A stretch of DNA of 64,000 bases, taken from positions 5,089,259 through 5,153,258 of the forward strand of contig OZ025218.1 in assembly GCA_964019055.1 (NCBI GenBank), given 5' to 3'. The notes beneath the pieces are model-generated. The model searched no databases and had not been told where the DNA came from. It saw nothing but the letters and a program-made list of their open reading frames with translations. The stretch's first letter is position 1; every line of letters starts with the position of its first letter. This document shows positions 13,401-25,400 of the stretch, piece by piece. The DNA comes from Anthopleura xanthogrammica. Lineage: Eukaryota > Cnidaria > Anthozoa > Actiniaria > Actiniidae. Both the position numbers and the translations under genes were made by a program.

Positions 13401-16400
13401 CATTTTTTAGGCACTATATATCCAATCACATCAAACAATGGAAAATCTTTAGAAGTTTATTTTTAAGTGTCCATGGTTCGAGTGTCTGTACTTTAAAGTT
13501 TTTTCATTATAATTTTGGACATTTCTTCAGGGTTTTTTTTTTCAATTTAGAAGTTGTTCTGTTTCCTATTGAAAATTTGTTAAGTATTAATATCTAAAGA
13601 ACATTGAAGAATGAGTGATTACGTAATTAAAATAGACCATTCCTTGCTCACGCGCACGCTCAGTAAAGATGTGCAGAAACAATACCCACAAACTTCCTTA
13701 AGTACACTATATTTATGAAGAAATGGGGGGAAAAACACTAGTATCCTTTTCTTCTAAAAGTTACCCTGAGTTTTGCAGATGTAGACCTTGAACTTCATGC
13801 GAACTTTAGGATCATTACAGTGACCACCTCTTGTGTTGTTAAGGGAGCCATCGGTACCATCTGATGTTGCTATAACAACAAAACAAAGCAAAGTTTTTAT
13901 TCGTCTGGTGCTTGTTGAAAATAAACTTAAAGTTTATTTTTGCTGTTGAAACTTTGTCTCCTGCTCCTTCTCTTGTACTTCTTACATCAGCTACATGTAC
14001 TAAGGGCCTCCTTGTGTGCAATATCCCTACTATAGGCCACTATACAATGCACAAACCCTGAAACAACCTCTGGCTAACTCATAGATCAAAATAATTAACT
14101 AAAGTTTAATGTGTGAGAGGGAGAATATTCAGAGAAACCAGAGAAAAACCTTTGAATCAAGGAAGTGTCCCAAAGGTTTCGTCCCAAAAACCCATACTCA
14201 TGTGATGTTAGACACCAAACTAGGTGAAAAGCAAGTGCACTACCATAATAATGCTGGGCCAGATTTGGAATTGTCTAGTTAAATCTTTGCCTTTCCGGTC
14301 ATTTTGACCAGTAACGTTAAGCCAAAAATGGAGTATGACCAAGCTAAAACTAATTTGGCCGGTCATCATGACCGGTAATCAACCAGCCATTATTTAAAGC
14401 CCTGATAACTACCCTTGATCAGGGGCGGATCCAGGATTTTGTTCAGGGAGGGGTGCAAGGCACAAAGTAAGCCTAGGGGGTGCAACCCTCAGAATCAAAG
14501 AAAGAAAACATTTTTATTGGGTATCTTCAAAATCGGGGGACGAAGTTGCTCCTAGGGGTGGTGACACCCCTGCACGGGGTACCCCTCCCCTGGATCTGAC
14601 CCCGTTGATTAACATCATATTGTACATACTTACCAAGAAAGTAGTAGTATTCACCACCAACAAATGAGATTCCTGAATTTGCTGGAGTTTTTGCTTTAAA
14701 ATCAATGGAGTAAGTGAAAGACTTTAAGGCTTCAGGTGAATCACATTCAAGCAGTTTCCTGTTCCTATCTTTCTGATTACCATCTTTATAATATGTCATG
14801 TTTATGTCACAGGTACGAAAGCTTTCTTCATCATACACGATCCAGAAGTTTTCGAACAAAACTCCAGTAGCAGGTTTGCTAGCGAGGGTCTTCATGATGA
14901 TGAAATCAAATGGACAGACAATCGGAAGGCTGGATTGTAAATGGACTCTCATTTCTAGATCCTCTCCGAAGCAGTGGCTTAATTTATCAGAATCTGAAAA
15001 GCTGTTGGGAAGAACGTAGACTGAGAACAAACGAAAAAACAAATAATATATGATGGTTCTATGTGGCAGCCATGTTGGATGACTAGAACAACAGACTTAG
15101 TATTAGCGTGCAGGACGTCATGACTGAATACCCTATATTGGCTGACCTTTATATGGGACCTATAACACACACAGAAAGTCCAACTCCATTAATAGGAAGC
15201 AGCGTCAACCTCTAACACCTCACCAATAGAGACCTAATTACGCATCCTCATGAATTGAGAACAGTGATGCTGAAGCAATGATGCGAACACATTGTCATAC
15301 TTGGTGAAATAAGAAATTTGATTGGCGGCATGCAGATTCAGGCCAATTCTAAGTGGGGTGGTTATTAAATAGAAAGTTAATATATATAGCTTCCTCTTTA
15401 GATTTTTCCTCATTCTTAAGTTTTATTTTATAATTCTTGAAACCAAAGAAAGGGGACATACAATACCCTCTGACTTAGAATTCTGTAAGTCACAAGTCAA
15501 GGCATTCTTGCTAAACAAATACTGCATTTACTTAAATCGGCTTCTTTAAGCATAAGTACTGTGGAAGAAAGCTGAAGACAGTTGGAGTCCTTTTGCTTCA
15601 TGAGTCATTTGTCATTTCTTCAAAAACAAACCAGCCAGGCTCAAATTAAAATTCATTTGAAAAAAAAAAACAGACAAAATACAAACAAAACCTTTATTTG
15701 CTATTGTATTATAGTATTAGACTTGTTTCATTAGCTAAGTGAATCTAGACGTATCCATGCATCTTGGAATTCCATTAATAGATTTTTTAAGTACTAAAAA
15801 ATAATCTTGAAGCTTAAGGAAGTGATATTTGATCTGATTCATGCAATAAGGAAAACTGAAACAGGACAAGCTTCAACATTATATTCTTATCTTGACAACT
15901 AAAGGACTTAGAGCATCTGACCCCATGAAAGATTTCTTATACACTTTCAAAACATCAGTGGTACATTACTTAAAAATATGTCAAATATCTACAAATGAAA
16001 AACAGTCTATAAATAAAATATTATTCAAATCAATTGATATTCAAATGCCTTCTCTGACTGTCATTATTATATGTTTCATTATGTAGAATATGAATATTTT
16101 TTTATTTCATTAGATAAAGTTTCCCTTCTGCCATTGACCTCCGAATTGGATTTAGTGGCCAAACTTATCGGTAGCACGTTCATTATTGGCCAGCACTGGC
16201 CAGATGTTTCACATCTTTATAAAATTCAGGCTGAAACTTGTCATTAAACTTATTTGTTTTCAAGTTTAGTCTGCACTATGTTTAAAAAAACTTATGGATC
16301 TAGTTATGCAAAGATCAAAGTTTCCGGTCATACAGAGCTGATTGGCTGCCCAAATGCAATATTTACTGTATTCTAAAAATACATTGATTTCGATCTGTAG

Positions 16401-17662
16401 ATTAATTTGTGACTGAAAGAGTTGCAAGACAGAAATTAAAAAATGCCAATTGGACGCTGTGCTGTGAAAATACAGCCAGGTAAAAACATAAATTTCTCAT
16501 TCAAATTCAACTAAACTGTCTCAGTTAAAACCACCAAAGTAGAGAGCTGATCATTCATGTATTGCAAATTAAGGCACTCGACCAAGCAAATAACATGCAA
16601 TATTTAGTGAATAACAAACATAACTGTAAGACTATCCCATGCAAATAAATTTTACTTTCCAATTTTACAACCAAAAACAAAAATAATTATGTAAAAAATC
16701 ATGGTTTTACATTTGGTTCTAGTGTTGTGATTATTGAAAGATGTCGTGCAGCTGCAGATCCAAGTATTTGTTATGTTATCTTAGATCCCTAGCTACTAAT
16801 CTCATTTCTTCTTTGCTGCAATACAGTACAGTCAAAATATATAAAAAAAATTAATAACAATAAATAAATTATTCATGATTTAGTTATAAATAGCGACCTC
16901 ACGAGATGATTCACTCTTGCCATCGAAGTCTTTCGAAACTCGAGTAAGAAACTCATTGAAGAGGGAAAAATAATTTAAACAAACATGTAAATGTAAGAAA
17001 AATAAAAAAAAATGGTTGTTGTCGTGAAAATGTTTCTTGAAAATTTGTGGGCAAACGTACGTACGGCATCCGGCATCGCAATAAGGAAGTAAACATGTGT
17101 AGTATGACGCGCGATATGTGTAAGGTACTGTAAAATACGACTAAAAAACTGTCAATGAACTTATTTCAAAAGCTGACCACATACAAGTTATACTTTTGAA
17201 CGTATTTACTGTAAAAATGTTAGAAAATTTTTCTTGGCCATCCAAAGTTTAAACAACAAACATGAAGTTCTTACACAATTTTCTTCGTCCTTTTGAGCTG
17301 AGTTCCTCGTTGTATTTTAATTTCTATCCATCTACTTTAAATTAAAGTTAAAATTTTTGAAGATAGGTATTGTCAGTGGGATATTTTCTATAAAAATTTG
17401 TGATAATGCAAGCTTAAAAAGAAGAAGAAAGGCAGTGTCAGGTACGAAGGACATCATACAAGGTCCTAATTAATACCAGAGGCATTCAGATATTAATAAG
17501 TTGTTTAGCATGAATGAACACGAAAATCAACTAAAATAAAATCAACAGAACTTACAGAGGATTGTTGGTAGTCCACATCACTGATTTATAAATATCTGAA
17601 GTAACCAGGACACATGAAACAAAAAGCAAAAAAAAAATGGTTTGGTTTTCAAGCAAGGACAT
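7478..17662 (-). CDS. Ephrin 1: transmembrane (B-type-like) ephrin, 504 aa
   Basis: Exons: 17556-17662, 14634-15001, 13765-13869, 12446-12769, 8736-8817, 7478-8006. They total 1515 bp in frame. A signal peptide (about 1-22) is followed by an ephrin receptor-binding domain (about 23-195). This matches ephrins at YKSVMWTTNNP, LPIVCPF, FRTCDI, LECDSPE, GGEYYYFL and GGHCND, with cysteines in the usual places. Exon 4 (about 194-301) is a Ser/Thr-rich, mucin-like stalk. Exon 5 encodes one TM helix (TVAIVSFCFWALLVFFIVLWY). Exon 6 encodes a tail of about 175 residues with tyrosines (PDYDYTK, GGYLNEDHV) and a C-terminal Val. Family knowledge: ephrins are contact-dependent ligands for Eph receptors, and TM forms also signal backwards through tail tyrosines and PDZ ligands. 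The long introns are full of MITEs. Near-identical paralogue: ephrin 3. Confidence 0.9.
8925..9075. mobile_element. Inverted-repeat element in ephrin 1 intron 4
   Basis: attattggatgaggttgagc with gatatcgtaaattat at the left pairs with ataatttacgatatcatgc and cctcgtcaataat at the right. It directly abuts the next inverted-repeat element. Confidence 0.7.
9085..9318. mobile_element. Second inverted-repeat element in ephrin 1 intron 4
   Basis: ctttacacccattttcaaaat with ggacaacttcgattcagttg at the left pairs with cagacaactgg and attttgagaatgggtgtaaag at the right. A palindromic non-autonomous element; the open frame across it is not a gene. Confidence 0.7.
9740..10450. mobile_element. Mutator-like foldback element, 711 bp, with 10-bp target duplication
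   Basis: The ends GGGTGAGGACAAAACATGG and CCATGTTTTGTCCTCATCC are inverted. The arms stay complementary for roughly 250 bp, including tataaaaaaatg, the ctcagtcgag block and the ggagttggttttccgc block. The direct repeat TTTCAAATCC flanks both sides (9730-9739 and 10451-10460). Long TIRs with a 9-11 bp duplication are typical of MULE elements, so the class assignment is an inference. The right arm has an extra segment of about 70 bp (near 10182-10248) that the left arm lacks. Confidence 0.8.
10548..12144. mobile_element. Composite TIR element with internal 200-bp tandem repeats and a nested insertion
   Basis: Outer arms: tgtgcaattaattaatagcc with agttgcgga and attttatgtacatgtagatg at the left; ggctattaattaattgcaca and attttatgtagatg at the right. 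Inside, a unit of about 200 bp containing tgacaacaagagtgttacga and aaaacacatcttttatctct occurs at about 10869-11069 and 11070-11270. A third copy is split by the insertion at 11289-11892, and an inverted fragment lies near 11930-12010. A fragment of the same outer end appears at about 7395-7440, so this is a family. Confidence 0.65.
11289..11892. mobile_element. Nested 604-bp element with CCCGGG-rich ends and 5-bp target duplication
   Basis: The ends CCAAGACCTTATGCACTTATC and GATAAGTGCATTATAGTCTCTTGG are inverted, followed inward by cccgggggttgacccccggg and cccgggggtgacccgtgggt. It is flanked by ATCAA on both sides (11284-11288, 11893-11897). It is notably GC-richer than its AT-rich surroundings. 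It interrupts a copy of the 200-bp repeat. Confidence 0.7.
13015..13190. mobile_element. MITE in ephrin 1 intron 3
   Basis: tattctggttgagtgatcac and ggctccagagaaacaatgaag at the left pair with cttctgtttccctggagcc and gattactcaaccagaata at the right. The centre is aatcctaaattaggatt, a perfect palindrome. Confidence 0.75.
14101..14232 (-). mobile_element. tRNA-derived SINE fragment
   Basis: On the minus strand it reads tggtagtgcacttgcttttcac, a tRNA-like promoter remnant, then caaaggtttttctctggtttctctg. That tail is shared with the elements at 50341-50530, 26950-27300 and 43435-43640. Confidence 0.6.
14240..14405. mobile_element. Dispersed MITE-like repeat, copy 2
   Basis: It is related to 636-835 through shared phrases tttgcctttcc, cattttgaccagtaac and ggtcatcatgacc. 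It lies in ephrin 1 intron 2. Confidence 0.6.
14415..14608. mobile_element. Inverted-repeat element of the 'gatccagg' family
   Basis: It starts aggggcggatccagg and ends cccctggatctgacccc. The inner stretches ggggtgcaa/ctcctagggg pair imperfectly. It lies 26 bp from the donor of ephrin 1 exon 2. Confidence 0.6.
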
Positions 17663-17830
17663 GTTAACTTGTGTGGGCGATTGTAGTTCGTCAAGACAAC
17701 TTCGATGGGTAGCTGAAAAATCAGGTTTGGAGTCTCATCTTCGTTAGAACTCGATGCAGTACAAGCTGATCAGTAAATGCTAACATTGAAGAAGGATATA
17801 GATGAACAAAAACGGCTGATAATCCAGAGC
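17663..17830 (-). promoter_or_regulatory. Upstream region of ephrin 1, conserved with ephrin 3
   Basis: The minus strand upstream of the ephrin 1 ATG and the plus strand upstream of the ephrin 3 ATG (about 55535-55679) share many short blocks in the same order: ccttcttc, atgttagcattta, cttgtactgcatcgag, gagactc, ccatcgaagtt/ccagtcgaagtt. This is homologous promoter/5'UTR DNA carried along in the inverted duplication. No specific factor site is assigned. Confidence 0.55.
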
Positions 17831-20800
17831 TAATGATTTCATAGCACTGTTGGATTACCTCAAATAAGTAAATATTGAATGTAATGCCTTGCGCGCCTCT
17901 ATAATTTATACGAGTTTTTACCTTGCCCCGCCTCTTCGGGATGATTCGGGATCGAAAGCAAGTACGTGATGACCCGAGTCGTTTCAGATGCTATCAGTGT
18001 TTTGGGATCTTACTAGTAATTTTAAACTTAAAAAGACTAAATTGGACTGTACGTTCATTAAACGGTAAAAACTGACTGCTCATCGTTAGATATTACCGGA
18101 ATTTCAATTGCCTATCAAGCCCGGGAGCGAGAAAGGAGGGGGGGGGGGGGGGGGGGGACACTCAAGTAGGGGAGCCGATGACCCTTAGTATGCAGATAAT
18201 GTATACTAAAGAAAAAATATCCAAGCCTTGTAAGAATTACAAAAATTACAGGTAATGTTACTAGCCGGATGCGTGCAGCCCAACTTTAAAGTGCAACTGA
18301 ACCCAAATTGACTGCAATGGATATCAAAATATCGTGAAATTTAGATGAGTTTTGTAAAAAAAAAATTCCAATTGGTTAAAAGCCTGATTTGTAGTGAATT
18401 TTTTAAATCATTAAATTTATGCTAAATTTGTGTCGACTTCAAATAACCGTGGCTCTACGCTGGGGCCTGGGTCGAGCCTATTGTGACGTATACTAAGGGA
18501 AGACCAGGGTGAGTGCATAGCCACCGCAGCGACCGCAGCCGTTAGCACGCAGGCTATGTTGGCATGGTAACATAGCTCTAGGTACTAAAAAAATCATTTG
18601 AATTTATTTACGGGTGCTTTCATTTTGACACATTTTAGGTAGCCATATTCCCTCTCGTATTTACAGTCACATCAGATCAGTAAAGACAGTTGGACTACAA
18701 AAATTAAACAAATTTAAATAGAAGTCATGGACTTCTGAACAAAATTGACATATTTAATCGAGACCTTTAAAACGGTTTCGTCGACTCACAAACACCTAGG
18801 CTCCGTGTTCTTGACGAAAATAAGAAGCAGAAACACAAGTTATTCCAGCTAAACTTGGATCTTGGAATGGCTTACTTCCTATCGCTTATTGCCTATCGCC
18901 TTTGGCTCCGACAAACGTTTTTGAAATAGGTATATACGACGGGAGGCAACACTAATATAGACAAAATCAGAAAAATTGATTTAAGAAATAAGCAAAACCT
19001 TATAAAGGCAAGGGGAACATTTCTTGCGTAATTCACTGAGAGTACGCATTGCCAGAAATATGGGACATGAGCCTGCTCATCCATGCGCAATGATGCGTTT
19101 CAGCTTACAAAATAGCCGCCGAGTCTTATAGGAAATGTATGGGGAATATAGAGCTTCCTCTATTTACGGCGAATAGGGTTTTATTTCCTCTGAGCTCCAC
19201 ATCGCGACAAACAACCCACCCTACAAGCTACTAAATAAGCGTAAAATGATCACTGAATCATGCGACATATTGGTTCCCGGACTACTTGCCTTCGAAAGGC
19301 TTCGAAAGCTCTAGATTCCATACATCGTCTATAAATCTGGCCACACTTGACCCCAAAATCGTCTTATTTGAGCTCGAAAAAATTTAAAAGTAAAAGAGCT
19401 CCACCTCGATATCACCAAACGAGTGTTTAATAAATCCAAAACCGCTCAAAATAGACAGCATGCCTTCAGAATGTAGGTTCCCAAGAAGCTTGAAGTTAGG
19501 TTCAATTTTAAGCGATTCGACGCGTTGTTAGCTCGTAGTTTTCAGTTAAAAATGACAAGAAACCACAGAGAACTGCTCCAAACAGCTTCAGAACCCCCTA
19601 AATATCGCCATTTTGTTTTTACAAGCTCCTATTTGACTGCTGAGATACAATAAGGAAGCTTAAAGTAACGATTTACGTTTGAAACTTGTTTCTTGTCCTT
19701 CATGGGCTTCCTGTGGTGAGGCTTATCAACAGAAAACTAATAGTTGTTCTTTTGATTGTCAAGTAACTATTTTTTGGCAAGAATTGTTTTACTAACATCA
19801 TAGTTGAATATAAATATGTGCTTGGAAACCATGTAGTTATATTTTTCCTCTAGAAAACCACTTCATTTTCATTCATGCGTAACACCGCTGACAATGTCCA
19901 ATATTTCTGGCAATGGTCAAGTGACGGCAAAGCCCCGATCGTTCTATCACTTCCCTCTCCGGCCCTACCCACCACATGCAATCTTCTCCAAGTGGCTCGT
20001 CGTAATCGCTGTCAGCTAGGGCGTATAAAATTCGGAGAACGAAGGGAAACCTTCAAACCAATATATGATAAAAGTCATTACGTTCTGAGCTTAAGAAAGA
20101 ATGTCCGAGAAATCTTTGAGGACCGGAAACCACGTGACGTACGATACGATCTCGCTGACACCAGATGTGATAGAGATCACAAGGCCAATGAAATGTCATG
20201 AAGTATACACATGTACAAACCCATACTGTCAGCTTATTGGGATGCTGTCAAAGGTTGACACAGTGAAATCATTAATATTTCTTTATTTTGGTATATTTAG
20301 CATTAGAAGTATTTACGGAATATACTCTGACACTTCCTACTTTTTGTCATTGCCAATGATGAGGACATGGTGGAATGAGGCCTCGTCTCATTCAAAATCA
20401 GTCAAGAAGTTAGATAGGTACGAAGATGAATATCAGACCCTACACTAACAGCTGCCCCGTCCCATTCCCATCATCACCGCCGGCTTCATTTCATGAGTTT
20501 ATTTGTTTTGAAATCTTCACAATTTAATTATTTTATTCTGGCATCCCCGTTGGGAAGAAAATAAAAGACTTGCCTCTTGCATCAATGTCACATTTCCTAA
20601 CACAGTAAGCCCTCCGCCTCCAAACAAAAAATTGAGATTACCCTATATAGCACTCATCACGATAAAAATTTGCAGAACTGCTTTGATGAACAAATTATGG
20701 TGCTATACGGAATCTTTACCCTTTTATACTGACCGACGAACTGAAATACGGCGAAAATAAGAAATATTTCTATATGAGATGCTCACGTTCAAACCAGCGG

Positions 20801-22401
20801 GATGTCTGATACAAATATTATTCTTGGAGAACCTACGCAGCAATAAGGGAATATAAATATGTTCATTAAAATATAAAGAATAACACAATACAATGGAAAG
20901 CAGGGTCCTATGGTGCCCGTGCCCCCCTTTGTAAGAAAAGGACTTATAAACCGAGGTGGATCTAGGATTTTGAGTAGGAGGGAGGATCACAAAATCAAGA
21001 AGATGAGCCTTTTGCTATATTAACCAACTAATTCCTAGATAAAAAAGGTTGTCACGGGCACCCTGTGTCCACCTCCTAACTCCGCCACTAATAAATAATC
21101 CACTCTAACCGCAACCCTACAACTTTTTAGCTTTGCATGCCTAAAAATAGCTCAGTAAAACGCTGGTTTGATTATATTTACTGGGTATCGAATCCATTGC
21201 TCACTCGCCAAGTAACGATACTTCATAATTATGATATGAAGAGATGAATTGGATGGTAAAACAAGGCAACTTGTGAAGAGTATTGGTTTGCATTGGTATG
21301 TTTGGCATATTACCGTCACAATGCTATTGTTAGTAAATATAAAGTATCGCTATATACTAACAGAGAGAACCACGCGAAATGGCGGTGCTATCTCCGATAC
21401 TAAAATACCGTATCTAGAAAGTCAAGAGTCCATCATTTTGATGTCAAATATCAATTCTATTTGAGATGACATGACAAGGTAATAACTTCGTTTTCATTTT
21501 CACTACTTCTCGCCCAAAAAATAAACAAAAATTTCTAATTTTAGCGCCGAACGATATGCACAAATTATCTCTACAAGTGTTCGTAAAACAACTGGTGTTG
21601 TTTATTTTTATCTCAAGTTCGTGTTTCATTTTCGCCTACCCTGAGGTCTAGAGATTATTTATTCTCTCTCCGGGTTTACTGTTTCGATGGGAAGTCGCCG
21701 AGAAGCTCACTCGTTAAAACCACGTACCGGAAGCGAATTAGAACATCTGGATCCCAGGGTATTTCTTGCCCAGAGAAACTGAATTTTTTAAATTATAACT
21801 TGTACGTGGTAGAAACGAAACAATGATTCGGGGTGTGGTCAACTGTCACGAAAGCTAGCTGATATGAACCTGTCAAACAAGAGACGTGCAATATGCAGTA
21901 AGCACGCATCCCTCAAATAGTTATATCCCTAAATACAAAGTTACTTCTTGTAAATTGAGACACAGAACAATAGGTTTGCCCAAGGTGCGCACTGCTCGCT
22001 TCCAAAGCGTTTTCATTAACGACAGATTAATTTTTAAGTATAGATATAACTTTTCATAACTAAGATTTCCTTAAATAAGTATCATATTTTATTACATTCC
22101 TTATCTGTAACATAAGATATACATGTTAATTTATCATGCGTGCGAGGACAGAATGAATGCTTTGTATACTCCACCCTGTCACGTGAGTGATACATTTTGG
22201 GTCGATGACATGATTGATGGGTTTCACTTGACGTTATTTCCTGATTCGTGCGCGGAATATTCATCAGTTGAATCGCTTTGAATCGCATGTTTTTGCAAGT
22301 ATTCTTTCAGGACTCTTTCAGTCTGGCTGACGGTACATGTTGTTTAGTGTTTGACCAACATTTTGAGCAGATAATGAGATTCAAAGACTTTTAATTAATG
22401 A
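17831..22401. other. 4.6-kb intergenic region with no recognisable gene
   Basis: It separates ephrin 1 and ephrin 2. It contains a poly-G tract at about 18138-18160 and a 'gatccagg'-family repeat at 20944-21095. A phrase near 19048-19068 (cattgccagaaatatgggaca) is inverted near 19890-19912, suggesting an old transposon of about 0.85 kb. The open frames at 19875-20448 have no protein-family features. Confidence 0.6.
20944..21095. mobile_element. Inverted-repeat element of the 'gatccagg' family
   Basis: It begins gaggtggatctaggatttt and ends gtgtccacctcctaactccg, imperfectly inverted, resembling 2578-2740 and 14415-14608. Confidence 0.5.
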
Positions 22402-25400
22402 CTACAATGCTGCAGAGACGCGTCCATGCTTTGATTTCTTGTTATAAGGATCTACAATCAGAGTCTTGAGAGGTTCGTCACTGTCCTTTTGACTGCGCTG
22501 GGATGACTGTCTTTCAGGTTTTCTGTGTTTTCTTACACTAAAAAAAATCAAATAACTTGAAATAAATTATCTTCCTTCTTAATTTAATAAAATTATCGCA
22601 GGAAGTTAAAACCTTTCCTCTAAAAAGTATGTTCACGTTGACTTCCCTTCCCGCTTGCAATATTTGGACTTTGTTAGACCTTCAGATCCTATCCCATGGC
22701 TTTTTTTACTTTACTCCATTGGGAATGATTGCAAAACAAAGAATGGCAACACGTACAGTGCCTTAAAATAATTCAAACGAAAAATGGGAAGTGATTAGAA
22801 ACCTAAATTTCATGCGCATCCCTTGGACTCGAAGTGCTCCAAAATTGATTATTAAAATTAATGGAAACTCTGTTAATAAATAAAGTAACTAACCCTGGTA
22901 ATAATGAATGTGAGACTTACAGAGAGCAAAGCTAGATATCTAATAAATACCTTATGTTTAGGAGCATATATATCAGGATTTCCCATGAGAGGGATTCACT
23001 TCCCAATAACCCTTTCCCAAACATATACTCATTACATAAACCGCCAATGAGAAGGCACACTTGAATTATACTCTGCAATTTTTTTTGAGAATAGGTTTTA
23101 TTTTGTTTGCATTTTTTCATTATTAGTCGATGGTCCAGTTCAATCCTAGAATTTCACATGAGCTGTATGCATTGCAAACAAGGGAAGATAAAGCTGTCTT
23201 CTTTGATGTCATTAGGTTCGGCTCATGACAAGATCGACACTTGAATTGAGCCTTAGTAATCTTAAGGGGCCTATATTTGAGATACATGTGGAAATAGGAG
23301 ATCTATGATCAGAATTCTATCAGAAAATAATTTATCAACTTACCAATAACAAATGATTAAAACACTATGGATGATGAAAGATAGCACCAACAACACACCT
23401 AAAATAATTGCTAGGATCTCCCAAAAACGTTCTATAGATGGAAAAATAAATATAATGATAACCAAACATAATATTGGCTGAAAGTTGATATAGGTGGACG
23501 TACTGTTTATAAACATTGCCATTGTGATGTTAGTGTGGCAACTATTTGAACAATAGGTTTTGTAACTTTGCTTTATTGGATTGCCCAATGGATTTCTGGT
23601 TGGAAATTTAAATAACAATCAACCAAAACAGATGTTGTCATTGTACGCCCACCTATAAATAAGCCCCAAATAATAAACATGACATAAATAAATAAATAGA
23701 GGAATGAATGAATGGATGGAATGGATGGGATGAGATGGATGGATGGGATGGATAAATGGGATGGATGGGTGGATGGGATGAGATGGATGGATGGGATGGA
23801 TGGATGGATGGATGGATGGGTGGATGGGATGAGATGGATGGATGGGATGGATAAATGGGATGGATGGATGGATGGGTGGATGGGATGAGATGGATGGATG
23901 GGATGGATAAATGGGATGGATGGATGGATGGGATGAGATGGATGGATGGGATAGATAAATGGGATGGATGGATGGATGGGTGGATGGGATGAGATGGATG
24001 GATGAGATGGATGGATGGGATGGATGGATAAATGGGATGGATGGATTGGTGATGGGATGAGATGGGTTGGGATAAGATGGAACAGGATGAGATGTGATGA
24101 GGTGGGATGGATGGGATGGACTGATGCATTGGTGGATGGGATGAGATGGATAGATAGGTGGATGAGTAGATGGGATGGAATGGAATGAGATGTGATTGGA
24201 TGGATGGGTGGATGGGATGGGATAAGATGGGATAAGATGCAATGGGATGCGATGGGATTGGCATACGGATGGTGAAGAATAAAGTAATGAGTAGTGAAAG
24301 ACTAAGTAAATAAAGAAATAAAAAAGAAAAATATTCAAGAAATAAAAGTAAGAAGAGTGAAGACCCTAACCTTGTGAGAAATCTCTCTCTAAAGATGTCC
24401 TCTTGGTGGTTATATTTTTACAAGTCTTGATATCTTTACTGGTAGTTTTATTTACGACTGATTGTGAATGATAATGACACCTTGGATCTAAAAAAAGAGT
24501 AATATTGTATTCAAAAATCCATGGTTCAAACTTCCCTTAGTTACTGTTGGTATGTCCCAAATTAGCTAGAAATTTTATTTAAAACTCTAATCACGGAAAA
24601 TTCATTATACAGTAAATTGCTTCAATTGTTTACTGTCCTGTGAAAAGGAATGAAAATAACCTCATAATCATCCTAGTACTCTTTAAAACATACACTGTGT
24701 AGTTGTTTGTGAATTAAGTGCGCTGACTGTAAAATTAACCAAGTTCAAGAATGACAAATATGTGCATATACTAAATCAATACCTGTGGAGTTGTTTTCAC
24801 AAACTTTGAATTGTATTCTCATGGATATTCTATTGGTTAGATCCCTGCAATGACCTCCTGATGTCTGGCTTATTGATTCTTTTGTTCCATTGGAGGTCGC
24901 TGTGGTTTGACAAATAATTGAAATATAAATAAAACAAGAATATATATGAATCAAATTAAACAGCCATGCAATTAACAAATACTTTAAAATCCAGGGTTTT
25001 CATTAAATATTGAAATAACAGGAGAAGATCAAAAACTAGCTGGAAAGTTTCTAATTTTCATTTAACCAAACACTCTTCCTTACAAATCACTTTACTAATT
25101 AAATCTATGCTATTCATTTAATGGTATTTTAGGCCAGAGAATTTTGCTTAGTTACCAGAGCATTCTCTGATCTCCAACCATTAATGAAAACCCTGAAAGT
25201 TTTATATAATTCAGAGTTATAGAATTCACATGGTGTAGAGAGAAACTCAGGAAATCAAAAAATGGGTGCCAAGGTGATCTTGACAAAATGCTATCCTAGA
25301 CACAAGGACTTAGAATAGAGCAAAGCCAAGATTAAAACCAAAACAAGAATCCCTGTGGCCTAGCTATTCAACCAATCCTAAATTTAATGCCCCTATAAGG

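Noticed and set aside
14527..14633. C-terminal extension of the ephrin 1 exon 2 frame
   Set aside because: It runs past a consensus donor into a palindromic repeat; ephrin 3 uses the same donor.
19875..20448. Two overlapping plus-strand frames of 108 and 115 codons
   Set aside because: No domain, signal, splice partner or conservation clue. The stretch also overlaps an inverted-repeat phrase.
23619..24338. Long Ser/His/Pro/Ile open frames of 203-239 codons
   Set aside because: They are translations of the GGATG satellite; absence of stops follows from the repeat unit.
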